From Lachnospiraceae bacterium (GTDB taxonomy: Bacteria > Bacillota > Clostridia > Lachnospirales > Lachnospiraceae): DNA of 64,000 nt. Below are positions 26,883 to 36,695 of the stretch, piece after piece (position 1 is the first letter of the stretch; each line of letters opens with the position of its first letter). A model generated the notes under the pieces. That model was not told the origin of the DNA. It worked only from the letters and a program-made list of their open reading frames with translations, and made no database searches. The DNA is taken from contig JAUNAJ010000011.1 in assembly GCA_030527645.1 (NCBI GenBank), forward strand, positions 17,821-81,820, written 5' to 3'. Both the position numbers and the translations under genes were made by a program.

Positions 26883-29857
26883 AATCGGCCTTCCTCCAAA
26901 TAATTTTCAAATTGTTCTTTTGATAACAGTACCTTCCGGGGCTTTGTGCCTTCCTCGGCACCGACTACGCCCGCGTCACACAGCTGATCCATGATCCTTG
27001 CTGCACGGTTGAATCCAATCTTAAACTGCCTCTGCAGCATTCCGATGGATGCTTTTTCTTTATCAACGATCAGCTTAGCTGCATCAATAAACAGCTCATC
27101 CTGATCGGAGCCTCCCCCTGCCTTTGCAGTACCGCCTGAGGAGGAACTGTTGATCTTCGCCTCAATAGAAGCGTCGTAGGTAACTTCACCATGCTGTTCG
27201 GTCAGATATTTTACTACGCTGGCGATCTCTTCATCAGAGATATAGCCGCCCTGCACACGGGCCGGCTGTGTATAGCCGGATGGATAAAACAGCATGTCGC
27301 CGTGTCCCAGAAGCTTCTCTGCTCCGTTCATATCCAGAATTGTTCTGGAATCCACGCCGGAGGCAACGGAAAGTGCAATACGCGAGGGCATGTTTGCCTT
27401 GATCAGTCCTGTTACTACGTTCACAGACGGTCTCTGCGTTGCAATGATCAGATGAATGCCTGCCGCACGGGCAAGCTGTGCCAGACGGCAGATGGCGTCC
27501 TCTACTTCACCGGGAGCGACCATCATAAGATCCGCAAGCTCATCCACCACAATAACGATCTGGGGCATTTTCTTCGGTTTCTGCTCTTCCGGAACATCCG
27601 TAAGAGAATCCACTTTGGCATTATAGCCGGCAACATCCCGGACCCCGTATTCTGCAAATTTGTTGTAACGATCTGACATCTCGGCAACTGCCCAGTTCAG
27701 GGCACCTGCAGCCTTCTTCGGATCTGTTACGACCGGAATACTCAGGTGCGGGATTCCGTTATAAACAGACAGCTCCACTACCTTAGGATCGATCATCAGA
27801 AGCTTTACCTCATCGGGAGATGCCTTGTAAAGGATACTCATGATCAATGTATTAATGCAGACAGACTTACCGGAGCCGGTGGCACCTGCGATCAGCAGAT
27901 GAGGCATCCGGGCAATATCCGTTACCACTGTTTTTCCCGCAATATCCTTTCCTACAGCAAAGGCAATGCGGGACGGATGGTTCACAAACTCCGGACTCTC
28001 CAGAAGATCTCGAAGAAGTACAGGAGCGGTATTTTTATTCGGAACCTCAATACCCACGGCAGCCTTGCCCGGGATCGGGGCCTCAATTCGTATATTGGAA
28101 GCAGCCAGATTCAGCTTGATGTCATCAGCCAGATTTACGATCTTGCTGACCTTCACACCCTGCTCCGGCTTCACCTCATAGCGTGTAACAGAGGGGCCGC
28201 AGCTGACATCCACCACATGTGCGTTGACTCCGAAATCCTGCAGGACCTTCTCCAGATTTCCTGCAGTTTCCTTCAGATATTTGGTAGAATCCCCTCTTGG
28301 AATTCCTGTTCCTTTTTTGAGAATCTCCAGAGGCGGCAGCTGATAGGGAATAGCCTTGATCTGCTCTTCCTTTTCCTGCATCTCCTCACTGATGCTCTCC
28401 ACGCCCTCTGCGATCTCAGCTGCAGAGGATCGGGGATTTTTCTTCCGCTGTCTTCCTGTATCTTCATTCGCAGAAGCCGTTTCTTCGACATGATCTGCAG
28501 TTGCCTCCATTGCCGCAGCACCTTCGCTGCCGTTTATTGTTAATGCTTCGAGGCTGCCGGTTCCGGAAGAGTCAGCGGTATCCATTCTGCTGCTGAATAT
28601 CCCTTTGCTCTTCTTTCTTTTATTCTTTTCTGCAGCTGAATTCTGTGCAGCCTCCTCTGCAGGGTCAAACAGGTCGTAGAGATCCTGGGAATCCATTTCA
28701 AGAGTATCATTATTTTTATGAGACTGCTCTTCCTTTTCTCTTCGATCCAGCGAATACAGAAAACTGTCGCTGAAGGACTGCTGCTCGCCAATCGTATAAC
28801 CAAAATCAGAGGTCTGCTCTCTTCGCTGGCGGTCTGTTCGAGAGGAATACCGTGAATTTCGTGCAGAACCTCGCAAAGACAGGATCTCCTCGTCCTCAAG
28901 ATCCGGATCGTCTTCTATATCCTCCTCATCATCGTATCCATCGTACTCGTCAAACTCCTCCTCATCATACGGAAGAAAGTCTTTACGGCGAAGGGAACGT
29001 TCTCTCATTGCCTGCAGACGTTCTCTTGCGAGAATTCCCCGCTCGGCAGCATTACTGATCAAAGGACGCTGTGTTGCAAAGCAGAGCGTAATGATCATTC
29101 CGAATACTGAGATCACATAACAGCCGTATTTTCCAAAGGCCTTTCCAATGAGGAATACAACAATTCCGCCAAACAATCCGCCGCCGCTCCTGTCAAAGGA
29201 GCTGCTGCTGTAATAACTCTTCAGAGAATCCGATGAGCTGTATCCCTTTGTCAGCATGTGGATGAATGCACAGACAAACATAAAGAACAGGATATAGCAT
29301 AAAAATTTTCCGCCCCTCCTTGCGTGTCCTCTGTTCGCAATGAAAAATGCAGTCAGAAGGAACAGGATCACCGGAAATACATACGCCATCAGACCGAACA
29401 GTCCGAAAAAGAAGGATGCAAAAAGCTTTCCGGCCGCTCCTCCGATCCCGAAATTGCTCATTACAAGCAGCACACTGAACAGCAAAGCTGCCGTCATGAT
29501 AATATCTGTCTGTACCTTTGGATTCATCGGCTCCTGCACCGCAGTGCTTTTCCGCCCGGAGGAGGCAGCGTTCGTCTTCCTTCGGGTTGATGCTGCAGTA
29601 CCTGCAGATTTTCTCCCTGTGCCTTTTCCTGCTGACGCTCTTCTCCCGCTTCCGGATGCTGTTCCTGAATAGGAACGGGTTGATGAATGTTTTGCAGATG
29701 CACTTTTCGTGCTGCCGGAACGGCTCCCGGAGGAAACTGTTTTACGCTTCCTCTGTGCAGAAGATGCCGCGGCTTTTTTTGTAGTTTTTGGTTTGCTTTT
29801 CTGAGTTGGTTTTCTGGAAGCATTTCTTACAGAAGAAGATGTTCCTTTATGTGCCAT
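26879..29857 (-). CDS. ftsK: DNA translocase FtsK/SpoIIIE
   Basis: 992 residues. A Lys/Ser/Thr-rich N-terminus precedes four membrane spans (about 115-260), then an acidic, low-complexity linker (about 300-520). The motor domain has Walker [10 protein letters not shown] near 657 and Walker [15 protein letters not shown]. The C-terminal gamma winged helix ([23 protein letters not shown]) reads KOPS-like sequences. It pumps chromosomal DNA at division or sporulation. The N-terminal 110 residues are unusually repetitive and basic. Its stop overlaps the next gene's start. Confidence 0.97.
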   Translation of the reverse strand: MAHKGTSSSVRNASRKPTQKSKPKTTKKAAASSAQRKRKTVSSGSRSGSTKSASAKHSSTRSYSGTASGSGRRASAGKGTGRKSAGTAASTRRKTNAASSGRKSTAVQEPMNPKVQTDIIMTAALLFSVLLVMSNFGIGGAAGKLFASFFFGLFGLMAYVFPVILFLLTAFFIANRGHARRGGKFLCYILFFMFVCAFIHMLTKGYSSSDSLKSYYSSSSFDRSGGGLFGGIVVFLIGKAFGKYGCYVISVFGMIITLCFATQRPLISNAAERGILARERLQAMRERSLRRKDFLPYDEEEFDEYDGYDDEEDIEDDPDLEDEEILSLRGSARNSRYSSRTDRQRREQTSDFGYTIGEQQSFSDSFLYSLDRREKEEQSHKNNDTLEMDSQDLYDLFDPAEEAAQNSAAEKNKRKKSKGIFSSRMDTADSSGTGSLEALTINGSEGAAAMEATADHVEETASANEDTGRQRKKNPRSSAAEIAEGVESISEEMQEKEEQIKAIPYQLPPLEILKKGTGIPRGDSTKYLKETAGNLEKVLQDFGVNAHVVDVSCGPSVTRYEVKPEQGVKVSKIVNLADDIKLNLAASNIRIEAPIPGKAAVGIEVPNKNTAPVLLRDLLESPEFVNHPSRIAFAVGKDIAGKTVVTDIARMPHLLIAGATGSGKSVCINTLIMSILYKASPDEVKLLMIDPKVVELSVYNGIPHLSIPVVTDPKKAAGALNWAVAEMSDRYNKFAEYGVRDVAGYNAKVDSLTDVPEEQKPKKMPQIVIVVDELADLMMVAPGEVEDAICRLAQLARAAGIHLIIATQRPSVNVVTGLIKANMPSRIALSVASGVDSRTILDMNGAEKLLGHGDMLFYPSGYTQPARVQGGYISDEEIASVVKYLTEQHGEVTYDASIEAKINSSSSGGTAKAGGGSDQDELFIDAAKLIVDKEKASIGMLQRQFKIGFNRAARIMDQLCDAGVVGAEEGTKPRKVLLSKEQFENYLEEGRL

Positions 29858-29936
29858 TCTAATCTCTCCTTCATCCGTTATAACGGATTAAATCTCCCTG
29901 CATTCGGATTCCGCCTGCCGGATTGCAGTGCGGGCT

Positions 29937-30806
29937 TTATGCCAGATACAGGATGACGGACAGGATGCCCATACATATGCTGTAGCCGGCGAACAGTCTG
30001 CAGGAACGAATGGTGATATGTTTTCTGACAGTTCCGATGAGAAGAAGTACAATAACAGCTGATACCGCCATTCCTGCTAAACAGGGCAGTAATTGAAAAC
30101 TTCCTCCCTCTGCAGTCACAGAACCTGCTTCAAACACAGATCCTCCGAGCAGTACAGGAATCGTCATGATATAAGCATATTTAATAATGAATTTTCGGGT
30201 CAGTCCGCAAAGATATCCTGCTGCGATACCCATGCCAAGCATGGAAATGCCGGGAACTGCAGAAAAACCCACAAACAGTCCTATCACCAATGCATCCGAA
30301 ATCTTTGTATCCTTTGGTCCCTTCAGAGAACTGGGCGTAAAGGAACAGACGATCAGAAGCAGTGCAGTAAACAGAAAGCCCATGCCGTTCAGCAGAAGAC
30401 TTCCAGACAAGGCGTTGCACATCGGCCGCAGGATCAATGCAGTTACGAACGCCGTTCCTAAAGAAACAAGCATCAGAACTGTAAATTTTGAATAATTGGA
30501 ATTGATTACTTTTTTATACCGAACATTCTCCGGATCATGAAAGGTCTTTCTCCATTCCACCGCATTCTCCAGCAGCTGGCGAAAAATTCCGAAAAAAGCA
30601 AAAAGCATGCGGATAATGTCATTTTTAAACGCATAAAACACACCCAGAACTGTTCCCAGGTGCAGAAAAATGAGAATCATATATGAAACGCTGTCCTGGA
30701 TCCCCAGTATCCTGCTCAGCAGATTCAGATGTCCCGAACTGCTTACAGGCACAATACCTGTGATACCCTGTACCAGACCCAGCAAAATAGCCTGCCATAC
30801 AGCCAT
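29937..30806 (-). CDS. uppP: Undecaprenyl-diphosphatase UppP (BacA)
   Basis: Membrane phosphatase that recycles undecaprenyl diphosphate for peptidoglycan synthesis; gives bacitracin tolerance. 289 residues with about eight membrane segments. The catalytic motif region GIVPVSSSGHLNLLSRILG is at 17-35, and the second motif GFSAVPGISMLGMGIAAG includes the PGxSR-like site as PGISM. The Met in place of the usual Arg in that motif deserves a check, though variants occur in Clostridia. Confidence 0.9.
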   Translation of the reverse strand: MAVWQAILLGLVQGITGIVPVSSSGHLNLLSRILGIQDSVSYMILIFLHLGTVLGVFYAFKNDIIRMLFAFFGIFRQLLENAVEWRKTFHDPENVRYKKVINSNYSKFTVLMLVSLGTAFVTALILRPMCNALSGSLLLNGMGFLFTALLLIVCSFTPSSLKGPKDTKISDALVIGLFVGFSAVPGISMLGMGIAAGYLCGLTRKFIIKYAYIMTIPVLLGGSVFEAGSVTAEGGSFQLLPCLAGMAVSAVIVLLLIGTVRKHITIRSCRLFAGYSICMGILSVILYLA

Positions 30807-30937
30807 GCTGTGTTACCCCTTAAAATTAAAAAAATATTACTCAATTTGTTATTCTAGCATAACGATAGAGAAAAAACAACGACCTCTCGATGGAAAAAAA
30901 GAAAGGATTTCCCCTGGACAGTAACGTGACAGAATCC

Positions 30938-30969
30938 AAAAAGGAACAGTGCTGCAGCAGCACTGTTCC
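30938..30969 (-). terminator. Rho-independent terminator after the YebC-family gene
   Basis: Perfect 12-bp stem GGAACAGTGCTG with a three-base loop, followed on the minus strand by TTTTTGG. It starts 22 bases past the stop codon. Confidence 0.9.
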
Positions 30970-30990
30970 CATAGAATGCATGAGTGGATA

Positions 30991-31719
30991 TTATTCGTCA
31001 AGATTGGTGTAAACGTTCTGAACATCATCAGATTCATCCAGAAGATCCAGTGTTCTCTGCAGATTCTTCATGGCTGTCTCATCGGTGAGCTCTACGTAGG
31101 TCTGCGGAATCATTGTAACGTCAGCCTCTGCCATTGGAATTCCCTCTTTTTCCAATGCCTCGCGTACAGCGGAGAAATCATCCGGATCGGTGACGATCTC
31201 AAAGCAGTCCTCCTCCTCAGAGAAATCCTCTGCTCCTGCGTCCAGAGCGATCATCATCAGATCGTCTGCTTCCATCTCGCACTCTTCTTTATCAACAATG
31301 ATCTGTCCCTTTTTGTCGAACATAAAGGATACACAGCCGGGAGTACCGACATTGCCCTGTCCCTTTGTAAATGCACTACGCACATCGGCAGCGGTTCTGT
31401 TTTTGTTGTCTGTAAGAGTCTCGACAATAATTGCGATACCATTCGGGCCATAGCCTTCATAGGTGATTCTCTCATAGTTATCGGCATTGGCATCGCCTGC
31501 AGCCTTTTTGATACCTCGCTCAATGGTGTCATTGGGCATGTTGTTTGCTTTTGCCTTTGCGATCACATCGCGAAGCTTGCTGTTATTATTCGGATCCGGA
31601 CCGCCTTCTTTTACTGCGATCACGATCTCTCGGCCGATGATGGTAAAGATTTTACCCTTTTTGGCATCATTTTTCTCTTTTTTATGTTTGATATTGGCAA
31701 ATTTTGAATGTCCTGACAT
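30991..31719 (-). CDS. YebC/PmpR/TACO1-family protein
   Basis: 242 residues, full length. The N-terminal signature [22 protein letters not shown] is diagnostic (here shown only in part: [15 protein letters not shown]). Further conserved blocks are [14 protein letters not shown] and [14 protein letters not shown]. The family was named as transcriptional regulators; recent work on family members also points to a translation role at proline stretches. GGAAGGA precedes the ATG. A single-gene unit with its own terminator. Confidence 0.95.
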   Translation of the reverse strand: MSGHSKFANIKHKKEKNDAKKGKIFTIIGREIVIAVKEGGPDPNNNSKLRDVIAKAKANNMPNDTIERGIKKAAGDANADNYERITYEGYGPNGIAIIVETLTDNKNRTAADVRSAFTKGQGNVGTPGCVSFMFDKKGQIIVDKEECEMEADDLMMIALDAGAEDFSEEEDCFEIVTDPDDFSAVREALEKEGIPMAEADVTMIPQTYVELTDETAMKNLQRTLDLLDESDDVQNVYTNLDE

Positions 31720-31850
31720 ACTGTATGTCCTTCCTTCCGTTAATATTAGATTACAGCATTTCTTCTATACTAAGTCAGTTACTGTAAATAAACTATGGCT
31801 TAAACATCAAAAATATAGCATTCTTTCCCGAGTTCGTCAAGACTAGGAAA

Positions 31851-31877
31851 GGTTCCTCGCTTCCGAAGCCCGTGAAC
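31851..31877. repeat. GTTCACGGG-family dyad copy
   Basis: GGTTCC (31851-31856) and CCCGTGAAC (31869-31877) around a short CTTCGGAAG hairpin. Lies in the gap between the YebC-family gene and nnr. Confidence 0.45.
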
Positions 31878-31888
31878 TGAATTTTTTT

Positions 31889-33406
31889 TCATATGATTTC
31901 CGGAATCTCCCTCAGCAGATCTCCTGCAATGGCACCTCTTCTGGATCTGGATTCCGCTGCCCGCTCACCAGACAGGGCATGAACCAGAACGGCAAGTGCG
32001 GGAGCCTCGGGAAGCTGCGCAGCCTGCGTAAACAGACATCCCATGATCCCGGCCAGCACATCCCCGCTTCCTGCTGTTGCCAGTGCACTGTTTCCTCGTG
32101 TATTTAAGAAGCAGCTTCCGTCCGGCAGTGCAATGATGGTTCTGGCATCCTTCAGAACAAGAACGACCTGATTCTGTACAGCATAGGCAGATGCCGGCTG
32201 AACCGGATCCTCCTTTAAATCAGTGATACTGTGTATACACAGACGGCTCATCTCACCCATATGCGGGGTAAACACAGCCGGAAACCGGATCTGCTTCATT
32301 AGTGTTGGACTTTCTGACAGAAGATTCAATGCGTCGGCATCAAAAACCACAGGTTTTTTGCCGTTTCTTCTGTTCCAGTCCAGCACTACCATCAGAATGT
32401 CCATAGCAGTGCTTCCGGTTCCCAGGCCGGGCCCGATGACAATGCCGTCTGCCCAGCACAGATCATCCAGAAGACGCAGTCCGTCAGTCATGGGATTCCA
32501 ATCATCCTCACGGTAGGTTGAGATCAGTGCTTCGGGAAGCCGGGAAGCCAGCGGTCCCCGATTCGTTTCCTCTGTATAGACCTTGACCATGCCTGCTCCC
32601 GCACGCATGGCAGCTTCGGCACAGAGAGCAGCTGCACCAAACATCTGCTTCGAGCCTCCGATCACAAGAATCTTTCCGAAGCTTCCCTTATTACCGGATT
32701 CATCCCTGACGGGAAGCAGGGACAGATCTGCTTCCTCACATTCCAGAAGCAGTGATCCCTCCTGCAGCTCTGTCCGGATCGGAATACCGATCTCCTTCAC
32801 CCGGACCTCACCTGCATAAGCGGCACCGGGATACAGCAGCAGACCTCTCTTTGCGGCAGCAAATGTCACCGTAAGATCTGCCTGAACGGCACAGCCCATC
32901 ACCTCTCCTGTATCTGTATGAATGCCCGAGGGGATATCCACAGCAATGGTCGGTGCTTTCGCTTCATTCATGAGGCGGATCGCATCCGCATAGACTCCCT
33001 GTACTTCCCTTGTAAGACCGATTCCGAACAGCGCATCGATCAGAAGAGTTGCATGGGAAACAGAGGACCTGGACAGCTCTGTTTCCATAGGGATTCCCCT
33101 GTTCCTTGCAGCCACGATCTGCTGCACCATAGCCTCCGAGTATTTCTGTGCCGGGCCGACCAGTACCAAAGTCGCGTCATAGCCGTAGTCCTTCAGGATT
33201 CTTCCGATTGCCGCACCATCTCCTGCATTATTTCCTGTTCCGCAGAATATGACGACTCGTTTCAGATCAAACTCCTGTTTTCTGTGCATCAGCTCATGCA
33301 CCACGGATAAAGCGGCACGCTCCATCAATACAAGAGACGGCACCCCCTGCAGGATGGCCCGCTGATCTGCTGCCTTCATCTGCGCAGCTGTAAGTATAGT
33401 TTTCAT
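31889..33406 (-). CDS. nnr: Bifunctional NAD(P)H-hydrate epimerase / ADP-dependent dehydratase
   Basis: Repairs damaged NAD(P)H hydrates. 505 residues with both domains: the N-terminal YjeF epimerase (GTGNNAGDGAAIGRIL near 56-71) and the C-terminal ribokinase-like dehydratase with LVIGGSKQMFGAAALCAEAA-type start and the ATP/ADP site NTRGNSALATAGSGDVLAGI. Fits the redox-cofactor theme of the neighbouring rex and gldA genes, although a shared transcript is not shown. The gap to the next gene holds the rex terminator. Confidence 0.96.
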   Translation of the reverse strand: MKTILTAAQMKAADQRAILQGVPSLVLMERAALSVVHELMHRKQEFDLKRVVIFCGTGNNAGDGAAIGRILKDYGYDATLVLVGPAQKYSEAMVQQIVAARNRGIPMETELSRSSVSHATLLIDALFGIGLTREVQGVYADAIRLMNEAKAPTIAVDIPSGIHTDTGEVMGCAVQADLTVTFAAAKRGLLLYPGAAYAGEVRVKEIGIPIRTELQEGSLLLECEEADLSLLPVRDESGNKGSFGKILVIGGSKQMFGAAALCAEAAMRAGAGMVKVYTEETNRGPLASRLPEALISTYREDDWNPMTDGLRLLDDLCWADGIVIGPGLGTGSTAMDILMVVLDWNRRNGKKPVVFDADALNLLSESPTLMKQIRFPAVFTPHMGEMSRLCIHSITDLKEDPVQPASAYAVQNQVVLVLKDARTIIALPDGSCFLNTRGNSALATAGSGDVLAGIMGCLFTQAAQLPEAPALAVLVHALSGERAAESRSRRGAIAGDLLREIPEII

Positions 33407-33460
33407 CGTTCCCTCCCTTAAGTATCAGGAATATTTTCTGACAGAGATAATCTATTGCAA

Positions 33461-33547
33461 AGAAAAAGAAAACCTGCCGGAGCTGTTTGGCTCGAATGGC
33501 TTCCGGTTATCCGGCCGCTCGACAGGATACAGCTTTTGGCAGGTTTT
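33461..33547 (-). terminator. Rho-independent terminator after rex
   Basis: Long minus-strand hairpin: outer arms AAAACCTGCC (33547-33538) and GGCAGGTTTT (33478-33469), inner AGCTGT/ACAGCT pairing, then TCTTTTTCTTT. It starts about ten bases past the rex stop. Confidence 0.88.
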
Positions 33548-33557
33548 CTATTCTAAA

Positions 33558-34193
33558 TTAAATGTGCTTCTGTTCCAGATTATAGGACAGCTGCATCAGG
33601 CTCTCAGACAGATGTACATTTTCAACGACCACCCCATCCGGAAGATGAAGATCCAGGTCTGTATGAGCAAAATTCCAGATTCCCTTGATGCCGTTGTCTG
33701 CAAGAACATTTGCCATCTCGGCAGCATACTGCTTCGGCAGAGTCAGTGCCGCAACATCTACTGCATGATTTTTCAGAAACTCAGGAAGCTCCTCGGTCAT
33801 ATATACGGGAATTCCCCGGATGACCGATCCCTGGAATTTCGGATTGTTATCAAACATTGCGATCGTCTTGAAACCGTTTTTGTCAAAATTATAATTCGCA
33901 AGAGCCTGACCAAGATTACCGGCACCGATGATGATCATATAGTGCATACGATCCAGACCAAGGATCTTGCCGATCTCTTCATAAAGATTTTTTACATTAT
34001 AGCCATAGCCCTGCTGGCCAAAGCCGCCGAAATTATTGAGATCCTGCCGGATCTGTGATGCTGTAACCTGCATCTGCTCACTGAGATCACCTGAGGAGAT
34101 CCGCTCTACTCCCTGATTCATCAGGTCACCCAGATACCGATAGTATCGCGGCAGACGACGTATTACTGCTTTAGAAATTTCTTTTCCGCTCAT
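33558..34193 (-). CDS. rex: Redox-sensing transcriptional repressor Rex
   Basis: NADH/NAD+-sensing repressor, 211 residues. An N-terminal winged helix (ISKAVIRRLPRYYRYLGDL, then SQIRQDLNNFGGFG) precedes a Rossmann domain with the NAD site IIGAGNLGQALANYNF. It is the second gene after gldA, 19 bases apart, and a Rex operator lies in their shared promoter, so autoregulation is likely. Confidence 0.97.
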   Translation of the reverse strand: MSGKEISKAVIRRLPRYYRYLGDLMNQGVERISSGDLSEQMQVTASQIRQDLNNFGGFGQQGYGYNVKNLYEEIGKILGLDRMHYMIIIGAGNLGQALANYNFDKNGFKTIAMFDNNPKFQGSVIRGIPVYMTEELPEFLKNHAVDVAALTLPKQYAAEMANVLADNGIKGIWNFAHTDLDLHLPDGVVVENVHLSESLMQLSYNLEQKHI

Positions 34194-34212
34194 TTTCTAA
34201 TGCCTCACTATT

Positions 34213-35292
34213 TTATTTATTTAACTCGTCAACCTTCAGAATCGCAGCTGTCACATCCTCCTCGGAAACCGGGAATGGCATGTTTTTGGTGGACTGAGTT
34301 TTGACACAGGCCGCAGCAGCCACTGCCCTGATCTCATCCTCTATTACCTCTGTAATACCGAGATCAGCAAGCTTTACAGGCAGTCCTACTTCTCTGAAGA
34401 AGGCAGTCACCTTCTCAAATTCCTCCATGGAGTTTTCAAGCACCAGCTGGCAAAGGGTTCCGTATGCAACCTTTTCACCATGGAGTGCTCCGTGGGCCTG
34501 AGGAACCTGAGCAAATCCATCGTTGATCGCATGGGCAGCCGCCAGTCCGCAGGACTCAAAGCCTACTCCGGACAGGAGGATGTCGGCCTCTGCCACCGCC
34601 TCCACTGCCGGGGAATTCGTCTGATTCTTCACATCCTGATAGGCCTGTACGCCGCTTTCCATCAGAATATCGTAGGAAAGGGCTGCCATTGCATAAGCAG
34701 TTCTGGGCATTACACCGCGGCAGAAATTTCGTGCTCCGGAAGCCTTGCAGGCTCTTGCCTCGAAATAGGTTGCCATGGCATCACCCATTCCGGCAACAAA
34801 CAGACGTACCGGTGAGGCAGCAATGATATCGGTATCTACAATAACAATGTCAGGATTGCGCTTTCCGTATACAACCTTGCAAACAACGCCCTGGTCGTTG
34901 TAGCATACAGAAAGTCCGCTGCAGGGAGCATCGTTGGATGCAATTGTTGGACAGATGATCACAGGAACATCCATATAGGTTGCCACTGCCTTGCCTGTAT
35001 CAATGGCTTTTCCGCCTCCCACTGCAACCACTGCATCGCAGCCGGCTTCTTTTCCGATCTCCGTAACACGGTTGATCTCCTCTAACGAGCACTCTCCGTT
35101 GAAAATCTCAAATCTGCAGGTATAGCCGGCATCCGTCAGAGATGCTGTCAGCAGCTCACCCAGCTCCTCGTGATTTCTTTTACTGAGAAGCACCAGAAAG
35201 TTTGTGCCCATCTTCTTCACATGTGTACCGAGATTTTTCAGTTCTCCTGCACCCTGAATATATTTTCCGGGGGTTTTCATAATATTCGCCAT
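34213..35292 (-). CDS. gldA: Glycerol dehydrogenase
   Basis: Iron/zinc-type NAD-dependent glycerol dehydrogenase (group III), 359 residues. The NAD site VAVGGGKAIDTGKAVA and metal ligands are present (Asp in SNDAPCSGLSVCY; His in AAHAINDGFAQV and HGALHGEKVAYG). AAGGAG precedes the ATG. Cotranscription with rex and the operator upstream fit control by NADH level. The substrate may be glycerol, dihydroxyacetone or another small polyol. Confidence 0.95.
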   Translation of the reverse strand: MANIMKTPGKYIQGAGELKNLGTHVKKMGTNFLVLLSKRNHEELGELLTASLTDAGYTCRFEIFNGECSLEEINRVTEIGKEAGCDAVVAVGGGKAIDTGKAVATYMDVPVIICPTIASNDAPCSGLSVCYNDQGVVCKVVYGKRNPDIVIVDTDIIAASPVRLFVAGMGDAMATYFEARACKASGARNFCRGVMPRTAYAMAALSYDILMESGVQAYQDVKNQTNSPAVEAVAEADILLSGVGFESCGLAAAHAINDGFAQVPQAHGALHGEKVAYGTLCQLVLENSMEEFEKVTAFFREVGLPVKLADLGITEVIEDEIRAVAAAACVKTQSTKNMPFPVSEEDVTAAILKVDELNK

Positions 35293-35381
35293 ATTCTTAA
35301 TCTCCTTCGTTTAATTAGCAGCAATTCAGACCCATAGGAAATCTTCGTAAAATGGTGTCGAACGCCTGAACCTGTCACGCA

Positions 35382-35399
35382 TTGTGAAATAATTCCCAA
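35382..35399. promoter_or_regulatory. Rex operator upstream of gldA-rex
   Basis: TTGTGAAATAATTCCCAA matches the Rex consensus TTGTGAA-N4-TTCACAA at 13 of 14 defined positions. It starts nine bases after the -10 box, covering roughly the transcription start, which fits repression. Confidence 0.82.
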
Positions 35400-35407
35400 T
35401 CAAATAC

Positions 35408-35436
35408 AGTATACCTGATTGATAATAAAAAAACAA
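35408..35436 (-). promoter_or_regulatory. gldA-rex promoter
   Basis: Minus strand: TTGTTT (35436-35431), 17-base spacer, TATACT (35413-35408). Followed directly by the Rex operator. Confidence 0.72.
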
Positions 35437-35484
35437 GAATTTTCCTCACAAGATTGACAAAATTTTGCGAAATAATACATACAA

Positions 35485-35524
35485 CAAAACAGGCATAGAA
35501 ATCCAAAACAGAATTCTATGCCTG
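35485..35524 (-). terminator. Rho-independent terminator after the CPBP protease gene
   Basis: Minus-strand stem CAGGCATAGAA/TTCTATGCCTG followed by TTTTGTTG. It lies just past the stop at 35531, next to a short GTTCACG core. Confidence 0.85.
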
Positions 35525-35530
35525 CACAGT

Positions 35531-36610
35531 TCACGAGATCATATAGAGTCCGATTCCCGCTGTTATAAAACCGGCCAGCAGGAAGCAGCCCATGGGAACA
35601 AGCAGGATCACCTTCGCATGGGTCCGTTCCGCCGGGCTTTCAGGGATCAGCCGGTGTCTTCTCGGTGCTGTGTCACGCAGGAGAAGATGATTTCCCAGAT
35701 ACATCAGCGGCGGGATCAGGAGACCGTAGATGATGGTCAGGATCCCTGCCTGATAAAACAGAGAGGACATTCCCAGTACAGTCGGATCTGACACAGATGT
35801 GCCCGCAAGGGTCTGCAGCCATCCGACTATTGCTGATCCGAAGGGAACAGCGGATCCTGAACCTGCAGAGAAGCAGGGAATTATAGAAGCTCCCGGCACC
35901 ACTGCTGTACCGTACAGAATACGCAGCAGCAGGATCTGACTTGCATTATGGATAAAATGCAGCAAGCTGGAGTAGACCATATTGCCGGTCTGAAAAAGGA
36001 TCCAGCTCATCACTCCGCCAAGGATCCCGGTATAGAAAAACTTGGAGGGATCCATGTGGAAAAGTCCGAAAAACAATCCCATAACAATTGCCATTGGCCA
36101 TGGACTGCGGATCCGTTCCTTTAAACCGTACTGGATCACGCCTCGGTGCATGGCTTCCTCACAGATTGGCGGAAGTACTGCCACGATCAGAAACAGAAGG
36201 AACCAGTTCATGCCGGAGCCCATCAGAACCTCTGAATCGCTGCTGGGCTGATAATCGGGATAATACGCAAGAAGAAGTGCCTGCCCGACCATGATAAACA
36301 GGTAGGAACCGGCCCAGAGAAGAACAGTGCCCAGAACAGCGGACCATACCGGTTTTTTAATGGGAAAAACATCCTTCAGTCGCTGATGCTTCCTCTTAAC
36401 ATAAAGTACAGACAGGACCAGGAATCCCAACTCTGTTATCGCCACGCCCCACATGCCGAAGGTCAGCTGGATCACTGCTCCCACTGTTGAAAAAAGCAGC
36501 ATCAATCCAATAAAGAAACCAATCACTGCTTTTATATCGATCGGTTTCCTCTGCTTCTCCTTTTTAGGCATTCCGGCTGGGACGCTGTTTTTTATCTCTT
36601 CATAGGTCAT
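35531..36610 (-). CDS. CPBP family intramembrane glutamic endopeptidase
   Basis: Integral membrane protease of the CPBP/Abi (Rce1-like) family, 359 residues, about eight membrane spans. The catalytic motifs are present: EEAMHRG (Glu151, Glu152, Arg156), FFGLFH at about 182-187 and HFIHNAS near 217. Bacterial members act in immunity to self-made peptides, signal-peptide handling or anti-sigma cleavage; nothing here identifies the substrate. GGAGG precedes the ATG. It lies downstream of the RNase E/G gene with an 85-base gap. Confidence 0.92.
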   Translation of the reverse strand: MTYEEIKNSVPAGMPKKEKQRKPIDIKAVIGFFIGLMLLFSTVGAVIQLTFGMWGVAITELGFLVLSVLYVKRKHQRLKDVFPIKKPVWSAVLGTVLLWAGSYLFIMVGQALLLAYYPDYQPSSDSEVLMGSGMNWFLLFLIVAVLPPICEEAMHRGVIQYGLKERIRSPWPMAIVMGLFFGLFHMDPSKFFYTGILGGVMSWILFQTGNMVYSSLLHFIHNASQILLLRILYGTAVVPGASIIPCFSAGSGSAVPFGSAIVGWLQTLAGTSVSDPTVLGMSSLFYQAGILTIIYGLLIPPLMYLGNHLLLRDTAPRRHRLIPESPAERTHAKVILLVPMGCFLLAGFITAGIGLYMIS

Positions 36611-36695
36611 ATGCAGTCAACCTCCTGTTCACAGGTTCCGTTTCATTACCAGCCGTTACCGGTCCTGTTGCTTTATATTCCATCACAGAATACGA

